Assembly (NCBI RefSeq): GCF_036077095.1
Contig: NZ_CP107960.1
Coordinates: forward strand, 3,038,001-3,102,000
Direction: 5' to 3'
From: Streptomyces sp. NBC_00376
GTDB taxonomy: Bacteria; Actinomycetota; Actinomycetes; Streptomycetales; Streptomycetaceae
Length of the DNA stretch: 64,000 bases
This document shows, one piece after another, positions 43,023-51,565 of the stretch. The notes below the pieces were generated by a model. It searched no databases. It had not been told where the DNA came from and saw nothing but the letters and a program-made list of their open reading frames with translations. The position numbers were made by a program, and so were the translations under genes. Positions within the stretch are counted from its first letter, which is position 1. Every line of letters starts with the position of its first letter.

Positions 43023-43416
43023 GAAGCGCAGAATAGCCCGCCCGGCGGGGGACGGAGGGGCCTGGCCGGCCAGTGACATCACACCGTTCCGATGAATTCG
43101 CCCAACACACATGCACAAATCCGAGGTACAGTGGTATTGCGCCTACTGAGTATTTTGGACGTGCCGGTGGCGTGAAAATGGTGAAAACGAATGAGGATGC
43201 CCGGTCGGTGGCCCGATCGGCTCCGACCCGACAGCCCTCCACGCGGGTCGTACGACACGTACGACCGCAGATGAGGGGCCCCCTCAGCGGCACGAGCGCT
43301 CGAGCGACGGCAGTGGTCCCGCGCCACCCGGCCCATCCACGGCCGGATGACCAACCCCGGCACGGTACGACCCCCAGCGTTCGCCTCGGACCGCGTCTCA
43401 CAGAAGAGGCAGCACC
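43023..43416 (+). promoter_or_regulatory. divergent region and long leader of the DEAD-box helicase gene
   Basis: These 394 bp separate the ferritin-like gene from the helicase. The part from 43090 to 43200 is unusually AT-rich for the window (GAGTATTTTGG, GAAAATGGTGAAAACG) and should hold promoters. A frame open from 43073 (internal ATG 43178) ends with TGA at 43418-43420, overlapping the helicase CTG start by three bases. Its codon use is not strongly Streptomyces-like, so I treat it as a possible leader ORF only. Confidence 0.45.
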
Positions 43417-45369
43417 CTGACTACGTTTCGTGAACTCGGGATTCTTCCCGAGACGGCCGAGGCCCTTGAGGCCGTCGGCATTGTGTCCCCGTTCCCCATC
43501 CAGGAGATGACGCTCCCCGTCGCGCTCTCCGGCTCCGATGTCATCGGCCAGGCCAAGACCGGCACGGGCAAGACCCTCGGTTTCGGTCTGCCGCTGCTGG
43601 AGCGCGTCACCGTCCCCGCGGACGTCGAGGCCGGCCGGGCCGCGCCCGAGGAGCTGACCGAGGCGCCGCAGGCGCTCGTCGTCGTCCCCACCCGTGAGCT
43701 CTGCCAGCAGGTGACCAACGACCTGCTGACCGCCGGCAAGGTGCGCAACGTCCGCGTCCTCGCGATCTACGGCGGCCGCGCGTACGAGCCGCAGGTCGAG
43801 GCCCTGAAGAAGGGCGTCGACGTGATCGTCGGCACCCCGGGCCGCCTGCTCGACCTGGCCGGGCAGCGCAAGCTCGACCTCTCGCACGTCCGGGCGCTGG
43901 TGCTCGACGAGGCCGACGAGATGCTCGACCTGGGCTTCCTGCCCGACGTCGAGAAGATCATCACGATGCTTCCGGCGAAGCGCCAGACGATGCTGTTCTC
44001 GGCGACCATGCCGGGCGCCGTCATCGGTCTCGCGCGTCGCTACATGTCGCAGCCGACGCACATCCGCGCCACCTCGCCCGACGACGAGGGCGCGACCGTC
44101 GCGAACATCTCGCAGCACGTCTTCCGGGCCCACTCGATGGACAAGCCGGAGATGGTCTCCCGCATCCTGCAGGCCAACGGCCGCGGGCTCGCGATGATCT
44201 TCTGCCGCACCAAGCGCACGGCCGCCGACATCGCCGAGCAGCTGGAGAAGCGCGGCTTCGCGTCCGGCGCGGTCCACGGCGACCTCGGCCAGGGCGCCCG
44301 CGAGCAGGCGCTGCGCGCGTTCCGCAACGGCAAGGTGGACGTGCTCGTCTGCACCGACGTCGCGGCGCGCGGTATCGATGTCGAGGGTGTGACCCACGTC
44401 ATCAACTACCAGTCGCCGGAGGACGAGAAGACCTACCTGCACCGCATCGGCCGGACCGGCCGCGCGGGCGCCAAGGGCATCGCGATCACGCTGGTCGACT
44501 GGGACGACATCCCGCGCTGGCAGCTGATCAACAAGGCGCTCGACCTGAAGTTCAACGACCCGGTCGAGACCTACTCCACCTCGCCGCACCTCTTCGAGGA
44601 GCTCGACATCCCGGCCGGCACCAAGGGTGTCCTGCCGCGCGCCGAGCGGACCCGGGCGGGTCTGCGGGCCGAGGAGATCGAGGACCTCGGCGAGACGGGC
44701 GGCCGCGGCCGCAAGTCCGCCGCGGCTTCGGCGCCCGCCGTCCGCGAGGAGCGCGCACCGCGCACGCCGCGTCAGCGACGTCGCACCCGGGGCGGCTCCG
44801 CCGTCTCCGACACGGCGTCCACCGCCGCGGTGCCGGCCCCGTCCGCCGAGGCCGGCGACGCCCCGGCGGAGCCGCGTACGCCGCGCCGCCGTCGCCGTAC
44901 CCGGGTCGGTGCCGCGGAGGCCGCTGCCGAGGCCGTGGTGAGCACGGTGGAGGCCGTGGTCGAGGTCGTGGTGGAGCCGAAGGCCGCCAAGGCTGCCAAG
45001 GCCACCCCGGTCGAGGCCGAGCCCGTGGCCGAGACCAAGCCGCGCCGCCGCCGCGCCCGCGTGGTCAAGCCGGCCGAGGACGAGGTCGACTTCCAGATCG
45101 CCCCGTTCTCCGAGCCGGTGGCCGAGACGAAGACGGTGACCAAGCCGCGTCGCCGCCCCCGTGTCGTCAAGCCGGCCGAGGACGAGGTCGACTTCCAGAT
45201 CGCCCCGATCTCCGAGCCCGTGGCCGAGACCAAGCCGCGCCGCCGCACCCGTGCGGCCGCCAAGCCGAAGACGGAGACCGTGGCCGAGGCCCCGGCCGCC
45301 GAGGAGGGCGAGGCGAAGCCGCGCAGGCGCCGGGCGCCGCGCGCGGCCGCCGCCAAGACCGAAGGCTGA
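43417..45369 (+). CDS. DEAD-box RNA helicase (RhlE/CsdA-like), CTG start likely
   Basis: The 650-aa ATP-dependent RNA helicase has the isolated Phe of TTFRELGI and a Q motif SPFPIQ. Next come AKTGTGKT, PTRELCQQ, GTPGR, DEAD, SAT, IFCRTKRTA, TDVAARGID and HRIGRTGRAG. A long basic C-terminal tail has KPRRRRARVVKPAEDEVDFQ-type repeats (near-identical units at 45034 and 45139). The next in-frame GTG (43483) would drop the conserved Phe and helix before the Q motif. CTG 43417 (LTTFRELGIL) has AGAGG eight bases upstream and fits the family start, so a rare CTG initiation is likely. Expected roles are mRNA decay, ribosome assembly and cold adaptation. Homologue of Rv3211 by context. Confidence 0.9.
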   Translation: MTTFRELGILPETAEALEAVGIVSPFPIQEMTLPVALSGSDVIGQAKTGTGKTLGFGLPLLERVTVPADVEAGRAAPEELTEAPQALVVVPTRELCQQVTNDLLTAGKVRNVRVLAIYGGRAYEPQVEALKKGVDVIVGTPGRLLDLAGQRKLDLSHVRALVLDEADEMLDLGFLPDVEKIITMLPAKRQTMLFSATMPGAVIGLARRYMSQPTHIRATSPDDEGATVANISQHVFRAHSMDKPEMVSRILQANGRGLAMIFCRTKRTAADIAEQLEKRGFASGAVHGDLGQGAREQALRAFRNGKVDVLVCTDVAARGIDVEGVTHVINYQSPEDEKTYLHRIGRTGRAGAKGIAITLVDWDDIPRWQLINKALDLKFNDPVETYSTSPHLFEELDIPAGTKGVLPRAERTRAGLRAEEIEDLGETGGRGRKSAAASAPAVREERAPRTPRQRRRTRGGSAVSDTASTAAVPAPSAEAGDAPAEPRTPRRRRRTRVGAAEAAAEAVVSTVEAVVEVVVEPKAAKAAKATPVEAEPVAETKPRRRRARVVKPAEDEVDFQIAPFSEPVAETKTVTKPRRRPRVVKPAEDEVDFQIAPISEPVAETKPRRRTRAAAKPKTETVAEAPAAEEGEAKPRRRRAPRAAAAKTEG

Positions 45370-45384
45370 GCAGCAGCCGACCGA

Positions 45385-45424
45385 CGCCGGACGGGCCCGA
45401 GGACATCCTCGGGCCCGTCCGGCG
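45385..45424 (+). terminator. terminator after DEAD-box helicase
   Basis: A perfect 19-bp stem (CGCCGGACGGGCCCGAGGA and its complement) with a 2-nt loop lies 15 bases after the stop codon. Confidence 0.9.
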
Positions 45425-45511
45425 TTCGCGCACCTCCGCACCGCCCCCGGGCCGGGCCCGACCACGGGCCTGTCCCACCCTGAGCCGCCGGACAGGCCCT
45501 ACCCTCGTCCC

Positions 45512-46363
45512 ATGAGCCGGCCGCACACCTTCACCCCGCCCCCCTGCGCCCACGCCCACCAGCTGCGCACCTCGCGCGGCGGCTTCGCCGTGCTGGACGC
45601 CTCGCCGCCCGGTGCCGTGCGCGGCACCGCCCTCCTGCTGCCCGGATACATGGGCAGCAAGGAGGACTTCATGGCGCTCCTGGAGCCACTCTCGTCCGCC
45701 GGGTACCGGATCGTCGCCGTGGACGGCCGCGGCCAGTACGAGAGCGACGGGACGGACCGTCAGGAGGATTACACGCAGCGCGAGTTGGCCCACGATGTGC
45801 TCGCGCAGGCCACCGCGCTCGGCGACGGGGGCGCGGGCACCGTGCATCTGCTGGGGCACTCGCTCGGCGGGCAGATCGCCCGCGCCGCCGTGCTGCTCGA
45901 CGCCTCGCCGTTCCGCTCGCTGACGCTCATGTCGTCGGGGCCCGCCGAGGTCGTCGAGGCCCAGCAGCTCAAGGTGAAGGTGCTCAGCGACGCGCTCGCG
46001 ACGCTGAGCATGGCCCGGGTGTGGGACGCGATGCGCGCCCTCGACCCGCCGGAGGAAGCGGCCACGGTGAACGGCGAGGCGCTGCGCCGGCGCTGGCTGC
46101 GCCACCGGCCCGCCCAGCTGATCGCCACCGGCCGTCAGCTGGTGACCGAGCCGGACCGGGTGGCCGAACTCGCCGCCCTGCCGCTGCCGGTCCATGTGCT
46201 CTCCGGCGAGCGCGACGACACCTGGCCGGTGCCGCTGCTCGACGAGATGGCGCGACGGCTCGGCGCGGACCGCACCCGGATCGCGGGGGCCGAGCACTCC
46301 CCCAACACGGACCGCCCGGAACAGACGGCGGCCGCGCTCGCCGCGTTCTGGGACAGTCTGTAG
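45512..46363 (+). CDS. alpha/beta hydrolase
   Basis: The 283-aa protein has LLPGYMGSKEDF (oxyanion), VDGRGQYES, the nucleophile elbow GHSLGGQIAR, the Asp of LSGERDDTWP and the His of GAEHSPN. Substrate unknown; esterase or lipase-like. ATG 45512 is preceded by TACCCT at the spacing of a -10 element six bases upstream and has no Shine-Dalgarno, so it is probably leaderless. The frame upstream to 45161 overlaps the helicase tail and is not coding. Confidence 0.87.
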   Translation: MSRPHTFTPPPCAHAHQLRTSRGGFAVLDASPPGAVRGTALLLPGYMGSKEDFMALLEPLSSAGYRIVAVDGRGQYESDGTDRQEDYTQRELAHDVLAQATALGDGGAGTVHLLGHSLGGQIARAAVLLDASPFRSLTLMSSGPAEVVEAQQLKVKVLSDALATLSMARVWDAMRALDPPEEAATVNGEALRRRWLRHRPAQLIATGRQLVTEPDRVAELAALPLPVHVLSGERDDTWPVPLLDEMARRLGADRTRIAGAEHSPNTDRPEQTAAALAAFWDSL

Positions 46364-46380
46364 GCGGGGCGGCGGGCCGC

Positions 46381-47268
46381 TCAGTACTGCGACTGGAGGT
46401 GCTGCCAGAAGCCGTCGCGCAGTGCCCGCCGCAGATGTGCGTGGCCGCGCAGCGAGTGCTGGAGCAGCCGCTCGGCCTCGACCAGCAGGTCCTGGTCGAC
46501 GGAGCCCGGCAGATACGGGTGTCCGGGCAGCAGGTCGGCGAGGGACTCGCGGCCCCGGGCTGCCAGCCAGGCCGCGGCGATCTGCGCGCCGACGAAGCGG
46601 ACGTCCTCGCGCGCGGGTGCGGGGGTGTCGTCCTCGTACGTGGTGACGGGGCGTCTGGTGACGTACGGGCGGCAGAAGTCCAGGTCGAAGGTGCGCTGGC
46701 TGTCGACCTCCCAGAGCAGTGGTTCGGCCTGGTTGCGCCCCTCCCCCGCCTCGATGCCCCACAGGTGCACCCGGGCCCCGTACCCCTGCGCCGCCTCCAC
46801 CGCGGAGACCAGGTCCTCGTCGCCGCCGACCAGGGCCGCGTCGCTGATGGCGCGGTGCCGGGCGAGCGATTCGAGGTCGGTGCGGATGAGTGAGTCGACG
46901 CCCTTCTGCTGGTTGTTGGCGTTGAGGTTGCCGAGCCGGACCTTGACGTCGGGGAGTTCGGCGATGGACTGCTGCTCGGTGGTGTGGATGCGCCGCCTGG
47001 CTCCGTCGTACCAGTACACGCGCAGCAGCCTGCTGTCCGCGAAGATCGTGCGGGCCTTGTCGATGAAGGCCTCGATCAGTCCTTCCGCGTCGAGGTCGAA
47101 GGAGCGGCGGTCCTCGGTGCCGGTGACGAGCAGTCCGGCCGCGGCGTACACATAGCCGGCGTCCACGAAGATCGCGTGGGTCGAGGGGGTCTTCGACACC
47201 TCGGCAAGCATGCGCTGGAGAAGCTCGTTGGTGCGGTCCAGGCGCTCGCGGATCTCTGCCTCGTTCAT
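46381..47268 (-). CDS. NYN (PIN-like) domain ribonuclease
   Basis: The 295-aa protein has a short coiled N-terminus (RLDRTNELLQRMLAEV), then the NYN core with THAIFVDAGYVYAAAG, VYWYDGA, GVDSLIRTDLESLA and AALVGGDEDLVSAVEAA. The four conserved Asp of the metal-dependent nuclease fold are visible. The C-terminal third (about residues 215-295) is a separate helical region. Predicted role is RNA cleavage or processing. Its ATG overlaps the stop of a 21-codon ORF. Confidence 0.88.
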   Translation of the reverse strand: MNEAEIRERLDRTNELLQRMLAEVSKTPSTHAIFVDAGYVYAAAGLLVTGTEDRRSFDLDAEGLIEAFIDKARTIFADSRLLRVYWYDGARRRIHTTEQQSIAELPDVKVRLGNLNANNQQKGVDSLIRTDLESLARHRAISDAALVGGDEDLVSAVEAAQGYGARVHLWGIEAGEGRNQAEPLLWEVDSQRTFDLDFCRPYVTRRPVTTYEDDTPAPAREDVRFVGAQIAAAWLAARGRESLADLLPGHPYLPGSVDQDLLVEAERLLQHSLRGHAHLRRALRDGFWQHLQSQY

Positions 47269-47330
47269 TCGGGCCTCGTCGTGGACCTCGTCGCCCGTGC
47301 GTGCTCGATGACCTGCTGATACTTAGACAT
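47265..47330 (-). CDS. 21-residue ORF coupled to the NYN gene
   Basis: ATG 47330 has AAGGA about 12 bases upstream. It encodes a 21-residue peptide (begins MSKYQQVIEHARA, ends STTRPE), and its TGA overlaps the NYN ATG as ATGA. It could be a translational coupler. The upstream AAAAAATTT is AT-rich for this genome and may be part of the promoter or 5' leader. Confidence 0.5.
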   Translation of the reverse strand: MSKYQQVIEHARATRSTTRPE

Positions 47331-47489
47331 CCAAAAAATTTCCTTAGCGTAGGGAATGTTTGTAGACAGCAAGCCGTTATACCTCCCGTGGAGCGCAGGA
47401 CAGTGATGTCCGGTGCTCTCATCCTTGCGGACGGGACACCCGTCCTCCCAGTAGTTCTCCATCAGGAGGATCAGACGAAGGGAAGCCCT

Positions 47490-47642
47490 ATGCGCTTCGA
47501 GATCATGCGACTCGACGATGTCGACGGTACCGCCGTGGACAGCACCGTCGTGGACGCCGCCTCCGTCAACCGGATCGTGCAGCAGGCCGCAGCCGTGGGC
47601 CAGCGCATCTACATCCGCCCGGCCGAAACCTCGGCTTCGTAA
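47490..47642 (+). CDS. small conserved-looking protein (50 aa)
   Basis: ATG 47490 has AAGGGAAG upstream. The product (MRFEIMRLDDVDGTAVDSTV ... QRIYIRP) has a clear beta-alpha pattern and Streptomyces-like codon use. No domain is recognised. The frame opens further upstream (47301), but that part reads through the divergent promoter region and looks non-coding. It is divergent from the NYN gene and ends before a hairpin. Confidence 0.7.
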   Translation: MRFEIMRLDDVDGTAVDSTVVDAASVNRIVQQAAAVGQRIYIRPAETSAS

Positions 47643-47667
47643 CGCACGCCGACGCACAAAGACGTGG

Positions 47668-47698
47668 CGCCCCCGTACGGAAGGTCCGTACGGGGGCG
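47668..47698. terminator. bidirectional terminator
   Basis: A perfect 13-bp stem (CGCCCCCGTACGG / CCGTACGGGGGCG) with a 5-nt loop lies between the convergent small gene and the MarC gene, with TT following on the plus strand. Confidence 0.85.
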
Positions 47699-47718
47699 TT
47701 GTGGTGTCCGGGGAGCCG

Positions 47719-48324
47719 TCAGGCGTTCTGGATGACCTGGGTGACGCCGTTGATGATCTGCTGTACGGCGATGGCGGAGAGCATCATTCCGGCGAGCCTG
47801 GTCACCAGCACGACGCCGCCGTCCTTGATGACCCGGATGATCAGCAGCGAGTAACGCATGGTCAGCCAGAGCACGATGTGCATGGCGACGATCGCCGACC
47901 AGACCGAGATCTGGCTGCCCACGCTGTCGGCGTGCTGCACCGCCAGGATCACCGACACGATCGCGCCGGGCCCGGCGAGCAGCGGCATGCCCAGCGGTAC
48001 GAGCGCCACATTGACGTCCTTGGTCTGCGTCGGCTCGTCGGTCTTGCCGGTGAGCAGATCGAGTGCGATCAGCAGCAGGAGCAGTCCGCCCGCGATCATC
48101 AGGGCGGGTACGGAGACATGCAGGTAGTCGAGGATCTGCTGACCGAGCACGCCGAAGACGGCGATCACGCCGAAGGCGACGGCGACCGCCTGCAACGCCA
48201 TCCTGCGCTGCATCTTGGCGGGGCGGCCCGCGGTGAGCGCGAGGAAGATCGGGGTGATCCCGGGGGGATCCATAATCACAAAAAGCGTGAGAAAAAGGGA
48301 TCCGAAGACAGCGACGTCGAACAC
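47719..48324 (-). CDS. MarC-family integral membrane protein
   Basis: The 201-aa protein has six hydrophobic helices, opens with FDVAVFGSLFLTLFVIMDPP and shows the MarC motifs GITPIFLALTAG and PLGMPLLAGPGAI. The name comes from E. coli marC, but no multidrug role has been proven for the family. GTG 48324 is used, with AAGG seven bases upstream; the frame to 48378 adds 18 residues without a start signal. Confidence 0.88.
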   Translation of the reverse strand: MFDVAVFGSLFLTLFVIMDPPGITPIFLALTAGRPAKMQRRMALQAVAVAFGVIAVFGVLGQQILDYLHVSVPALMIAGGLLLLLIALDLLTGKTDEPTQTKDVNVALVPLGMPLLAGPGAIVSVILAVQHADSVGSQISVWSAIVAMHIVLWLTMRYSLLIIRVIKDGGVVLVTRLAGMMLSAIAVQQIINGVTQVIQNA

Positions 48325-48477
48325 AGTGAGCCTTGCGAGAAGAGAGAAACGGCCTGAAGGAGCGCACCCCGAAGCCATGACGGCGGCCCTACGGCCAGGT
48401 GCGAGGAAGTGGAACGTGAAGGTGGGGGGACGGCGGTACGTGTACGGGCCCGTGCTCCGGCCCCGACGCGTGCGTCG

Positions 48478-49344
48478 TTACGCGGGGCCCCGCCCGCCGG
48501 CGCCCGGCACCGGGAAGGCTCCCGTGGCGCGCCGGGTGATCTCGCCGTAGATCTCGGGGTCGGTGGTGTACTCACCGAGCCCGACGGTCTTGCGACTGCC
48601 GTGGTAGTCGCTGGACCCGGTCGTCAGCAGCCCCAGATCGCCGGCAAGACCGCGCAGTCTGGCCCGGGTCGGCTCGTCGTGGTCCATGTGGTCGACCTCG
48701 ATGCCGTCGAGCCCCGCGGCGGCGAGGAGCGCGATCGAGGACTCGGGCACCACTTCGCCACGCTTGACGGCGGCCGGGTGCGCGAAGACGGTGACGCCTC
48801 CGGCGGCCTTGACCAGCCGTATCGCGTCGAAGGGGTCGAGTTCGTGCTTCTCGGCGTAGGCGCGTCCTCCGTCGGCGAGCCATTCGGGCGTGAAGGCGTC
48901 GGAGACGGTCCCGACGACGCCGAGTTCGACGAGCGCGGTGGCGATGTGCGGCCGGCCGACCGATCCGTCCCCGGCGATCCTGGCGACCTGCTCCCACTCG
49001 ACGGGTACGCCGAGCTCCTGGAGCTTGCGCACCATGGTGCGGGCGCGCGGCACCCGGTCGTCCCGTACGAGTTCGCGTTCGCGGGCGAACTCGGGCTCGT
49101 CGGGGTCGAAGAGGTACGCCAGCATGTGAAGGCCCACGCCGTCGATCCGGCAGGAGAGCTCGGCGCCGGTGACGAGGGTGAGCCCCTCGGGAAGTGCGGC
49201 GACCGCCGCGGCGTGGCCGCGCACGGTGTCGTGGTCGGTGAGCGCGACGACGTCCAGGCCCGCTGCGGCGGCGTTCGCCACCAGCTCCGCGGGGGTGTCC
49301 GTGCCGTCCGATGCGGTGGAGTGGGTGTGCAGGTCGATGCGCAC
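48478..49344 (-). CDS. PHP-domain phosphoesterase
   Basis: The 288-aa PHP protein has RIDLHTHSTASDGTD at the N-terminus, ALTDHDTVRGH (about residue 37), GAELSCRIDGVGLHMLAY, VFAHPA and GSSDYHGSRK. These supply the trinuclear metal site. Family members include 3',5'-nucleoside bisphosphate phosphatases (RNase AM/YciV-like), the likeliest activity. No neighbour clarifies the substrate. Confidence 0.9.
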   Translation of the reverse strand: MRIDLHTHSTASDGTDTPAELVANAAAAGLDVVALTDHDTVRGHAAAVAALPEGLTLVTGAELSCRIDGVGLHMLAYLFDPDEPEFARERELVRDDRVPRARTMVRKLQELGVPVEWEQVARIAGDGSVGRPHIATALVELGVVGTVSDAFTPEWLADGGRAYAEKHELDPFDAIRLVKAAGGVTVFAHPAAVKRGEVVPESSIALLAAAGLDGIEVDHMDHDEPTRARLRGLAGDLGLLTTGSSDYHGSRKTVGLGEYTTDPEIYGEITRRATGAFPVPGAGGRGPA

Positions 49345-49432
49345 GACGCGTACTCCAGTGCTCGGGGCCGGACAAGGGGACGTTCTAGGATAACCGCCCT
49401 TCGTCCGGCGCCCGGCCCCTCTCCAGGGGCCC

Positions 49433-50071
49433 TCAGTCGAGCAGGCGCGGGGTGAGCGCCCCGCAGGGTACGAGTTCCATCTCGCCCCCGGCCTCGCGCA
49501 GATCGGCGAGCACCAGCTCGTCGTACATCAGGAGCCCCGACTGCTCGGGCCAGACGATCGCCCAGAGCCAGAGCCCGCGCGCCTCGCCCGCGAAGACCGC
49601 CCGGTCCGCGGGGGCGCCCTTGACGTTCCACAGCGGGGTGGGACGTCCGGCCGCGAGCATCTTGACGTCCGGCGGGCCGCCGACGTCCAGATACGGGCCG
49701 GGGTCGGGGCCGTCGATCCCCGCGTAGCGCGCGCCCAGCCCGACGCCCAGGTCCTCGGTGACGAGCAGCAGCTCACCGATACCGCCGACGGGACCCGGGC
49801 CGGAGCAGGCGACAACGGTGGCCCGGCCACCGCTGCGGTCGTCGCCCGCGCTCGCCACTCCGGTGAACAGCCAGCCCACCGGGAGTGGCCAGGGCATCCA
49901 CACCGGGACCTTGGCCCGGCGCACCACCGCTCCCAGCGCTTCGACGCTGGGCGGGACGACCGGCTGGAGCGGTTGCACACTGCCGTGCACGGCACACTGC
50001 CAGGTGTCGGCGAACAGACCGGGCGCCCTGACCCGGCCTCCGCACTTCGGGCAACTGGCTTCGCCCCTCAT
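49433..50071 (-). CDS. DUF6758-like protein with N-terminal zinc ribbon
   Basis: The 212-aa protein starts MRGEASCPKCGGRVRAP, giving a CxxC pair; a Cys/His follows in WQCAVHG. The rest is a soluble alpha/beta domain (PVWMPWPLPVGWLFTGV, GELLLVTEDLGVGLGARYAG). No enzyme motif is visible. An upstream TTG at 50080 is better placed relative to GGAGG, so the true start could be three codons earlier. Typical of Streptomyces and relatives; function unknown. Confidence 0.75.
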   Translation of the reverse strand: MRGEASCPKCGGRVRAPGLFADTWQCAVHGSVQPLQPVVPPSVEALGAVVRRAKVPVWMPWPLPVGWLFTGVASAGDDRSGGRATVVACSGPGPVGGIGELLLVTEDLGVGLGARYAGIDGPDPGPYLDVGGPPDVKMLAAGRPTPLWNVKGAPADRAVFAGEARGLWLWAIVWPEQSGLLMYDELVLADLREAGGEMELVPCGALTPRLLD

Positions 50072-50158
50072 AGCGACCAACGGTCCTCCACGACCGTCGC
50101 CGCGTCAAGGAAGATCACCCGTCCGCGGTGCGGCTTCACCTGCGGAAATAGATGTAAC

Positions 50159-50187
50159 TTGCACTCATTAGCCTCCCTAACTTATTC
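50159..50187 (+). promoter_or_regulatory. sigma-70-type promoter for the MFS gene
   Basis: TTGCAC (50159-50164), a 17-bp spacer and TTATTC (50182-50187) form a plausible housekeeping promoter in an unusually AT-rich stretch (50148-50210). The predicted start point is 30-35 bases before the ATG at 50228. Confidence 0.5.
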
Positions 50188-50227
50188 TATGTATATCGCA
50201 ACTATCTAGCGGAGAGCGAGAAGACCC

Positions 50228-51460
50228 ATGCAGGGAGAGGATCCGTTCGATCAGGGCGCGGGCAGCATCCTGCGCCAGCCGAAGGCCGTCTGGGCCACGG
50301 CGGGCGCCTCTGTCGTCGCGTTCATGGGAATCGGCCTGGTGGACCCGATTCTGCCGTCCATCGCCAAGGGCCTGGAGGCGACGCCGAGCCAGGTGTCGCT
50401 GCTCTTCACCTCGTACTTCCTGATCACCGCCGTGGCGATGCTCGTCACCGGCTTCGTGTCGAGCCGGATCGGCGGCCGCAAGACGCTGCTGGCCGGCCTC
50501 GCGCTCGTCGTCGTCTTCGCCGCGCTCTCCGGCACCTCGTCGTCCGTCGGCGAGCTCGTCGGCTTCCGGGCCGGCTGGGGGCTGGGCAACGCGCTCTTCG
50601 TGTCGACCGCGCTGGCCGTGATCGTCGGCGCCGCGGCCGGCGGCAGCTCGGCGGCGATCCTGCTCTACGAGTCGGCTCTCGGCCTCGGCATGGCCTGCGG
50701 GCCACTGGTCGGCGCCCTGCTCGGCGACGCCAGCTGGCGCTACCCGTTCTTCGGCACGGCCGCGCTGATGGCCATCGGCTTCATCTGCATCACGGCGTTC
50801 CTGAAGGAACAGCCCAGGCCTGCCAGGAAGACCTCGCTCCTCGACCCGGTCAAGGCGCTCGGCCACGGCGGGCTGGCCTCGGTGGCGACCTCGGCGTTCT
50901 TCTACAACTACTCGTTCTTCACGATCCTGGCGTTCACCCCGTTCGTGCTGAACATGACGCCGTACAAGTCGGGCGCGGTGTTCTTCGCCTGGGGCCTGCT
51001 GCTCGCGGTCTTCTCGGTGCTGGTCGCCCCGCGGCTCCAGGAGCGCTTCGGCTCACTGAAGGTGCTCGGCGCCTCGCTGGTGCTGCTCGCCGCCGACCTC
51101 CTGGTCCTGGGCTACGGCAACCACACCACCGCCATCGTCTGCACGATCGTCTCCGGCGCCTTCATCGGCATGAACAACACCGTCTACACGGAGCTGGCGC
51201 TCGGTGTCTCCGACGCCCCGCGCCCGGTGGCGAGCGCCGGCTACAACTTCGTCCGCTGGTTCGCCGCGGCAGCCGCCCCGTACCTCGCGCCGAAGATCGA
51301 GGAGTGGAGCAACATCCACATCCCGTTCGTGGTCGCCGCGGTCACGGCCGTGGTCGGTGCGGTCGTCGTCTGGATCCGGCGGTCGGCGCTGACCCACGAG
51401 GCGGCCGAGCTGGAGCCGGTCCACGCGACCGAGGACAGCGTCACGGTCTTCGCCGACTGA
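50228..51460 (+). CDS. MFS transporter
   Basis: The 410-aa protein has 12 predicted membrane helices, the MFS loop 2-3 motif VSSRIGGRKTLLAG, SPSQVSLL-like TPSQVSLLFTSYFL in helix 2 and an internal repeat of two six-helix halves around residues 185-215 (KEQPRPARKTS). It resembles the drug:H+ antiporter type and could export a small molecule; substrate unknown. GAGAGCGAGAAG precedes the ATG. It is flanked by unrelated genes, and no local repressor gene is adjacent. Confidence 0.9.
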   Translation: MQGEDPFDQGAGSILRQPKAVWATAGASVVAFMGIGLVDPILPSIAKGLEATPSQVSLLFTSYFLITAVAMLVTGFVSSRIGGRKTLLAGLALVVVFAALSGTSSSVGELVGFRAGWGLGNALFVSTALAVIVGAAAGGSSAAILLYESALGLGMACGPLVGALLGDASWRYPFFGTAALMAIGFICITAFLKEQPRPARKTSLLDPVKALGHGGLASVATSAFFYNYSFFTILAFTPFVLNMTPYKSGAVFFAWGLLLAVFSVLVAPRLQERFGSLKVLGASLVLLAADLLVLGYGNHTTAIVCTIVSGAFIGMNNTVYTELALGVSDAPRPVASAGYNFVRWFAAAAAPYLAPKIEEWSNIHIPFVVAAVTAVVGAVVVWIRRSALTHEAAELEPVHATEDSVTVFAD

Positions 51461-51565
51461 CCTCCCCACCCCCGCACCGCCCCGCCCGCGGCTCCCCCTC
51501 CTGGCCGCGCGGCGGGGCTTTCCCGTGCCTGCGGTGGCGCGGACCGGTCCGGCCGGTCCGGCGGG

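Noticed and set aside
47301..47489. N-terminal extension of the 50-aa protein gene
   Set aside because: It crosses the divergent promoter region, includes AT-rich non-coding-looking sequence, and the internal ATG 47490 has the better ribosome-binding site.
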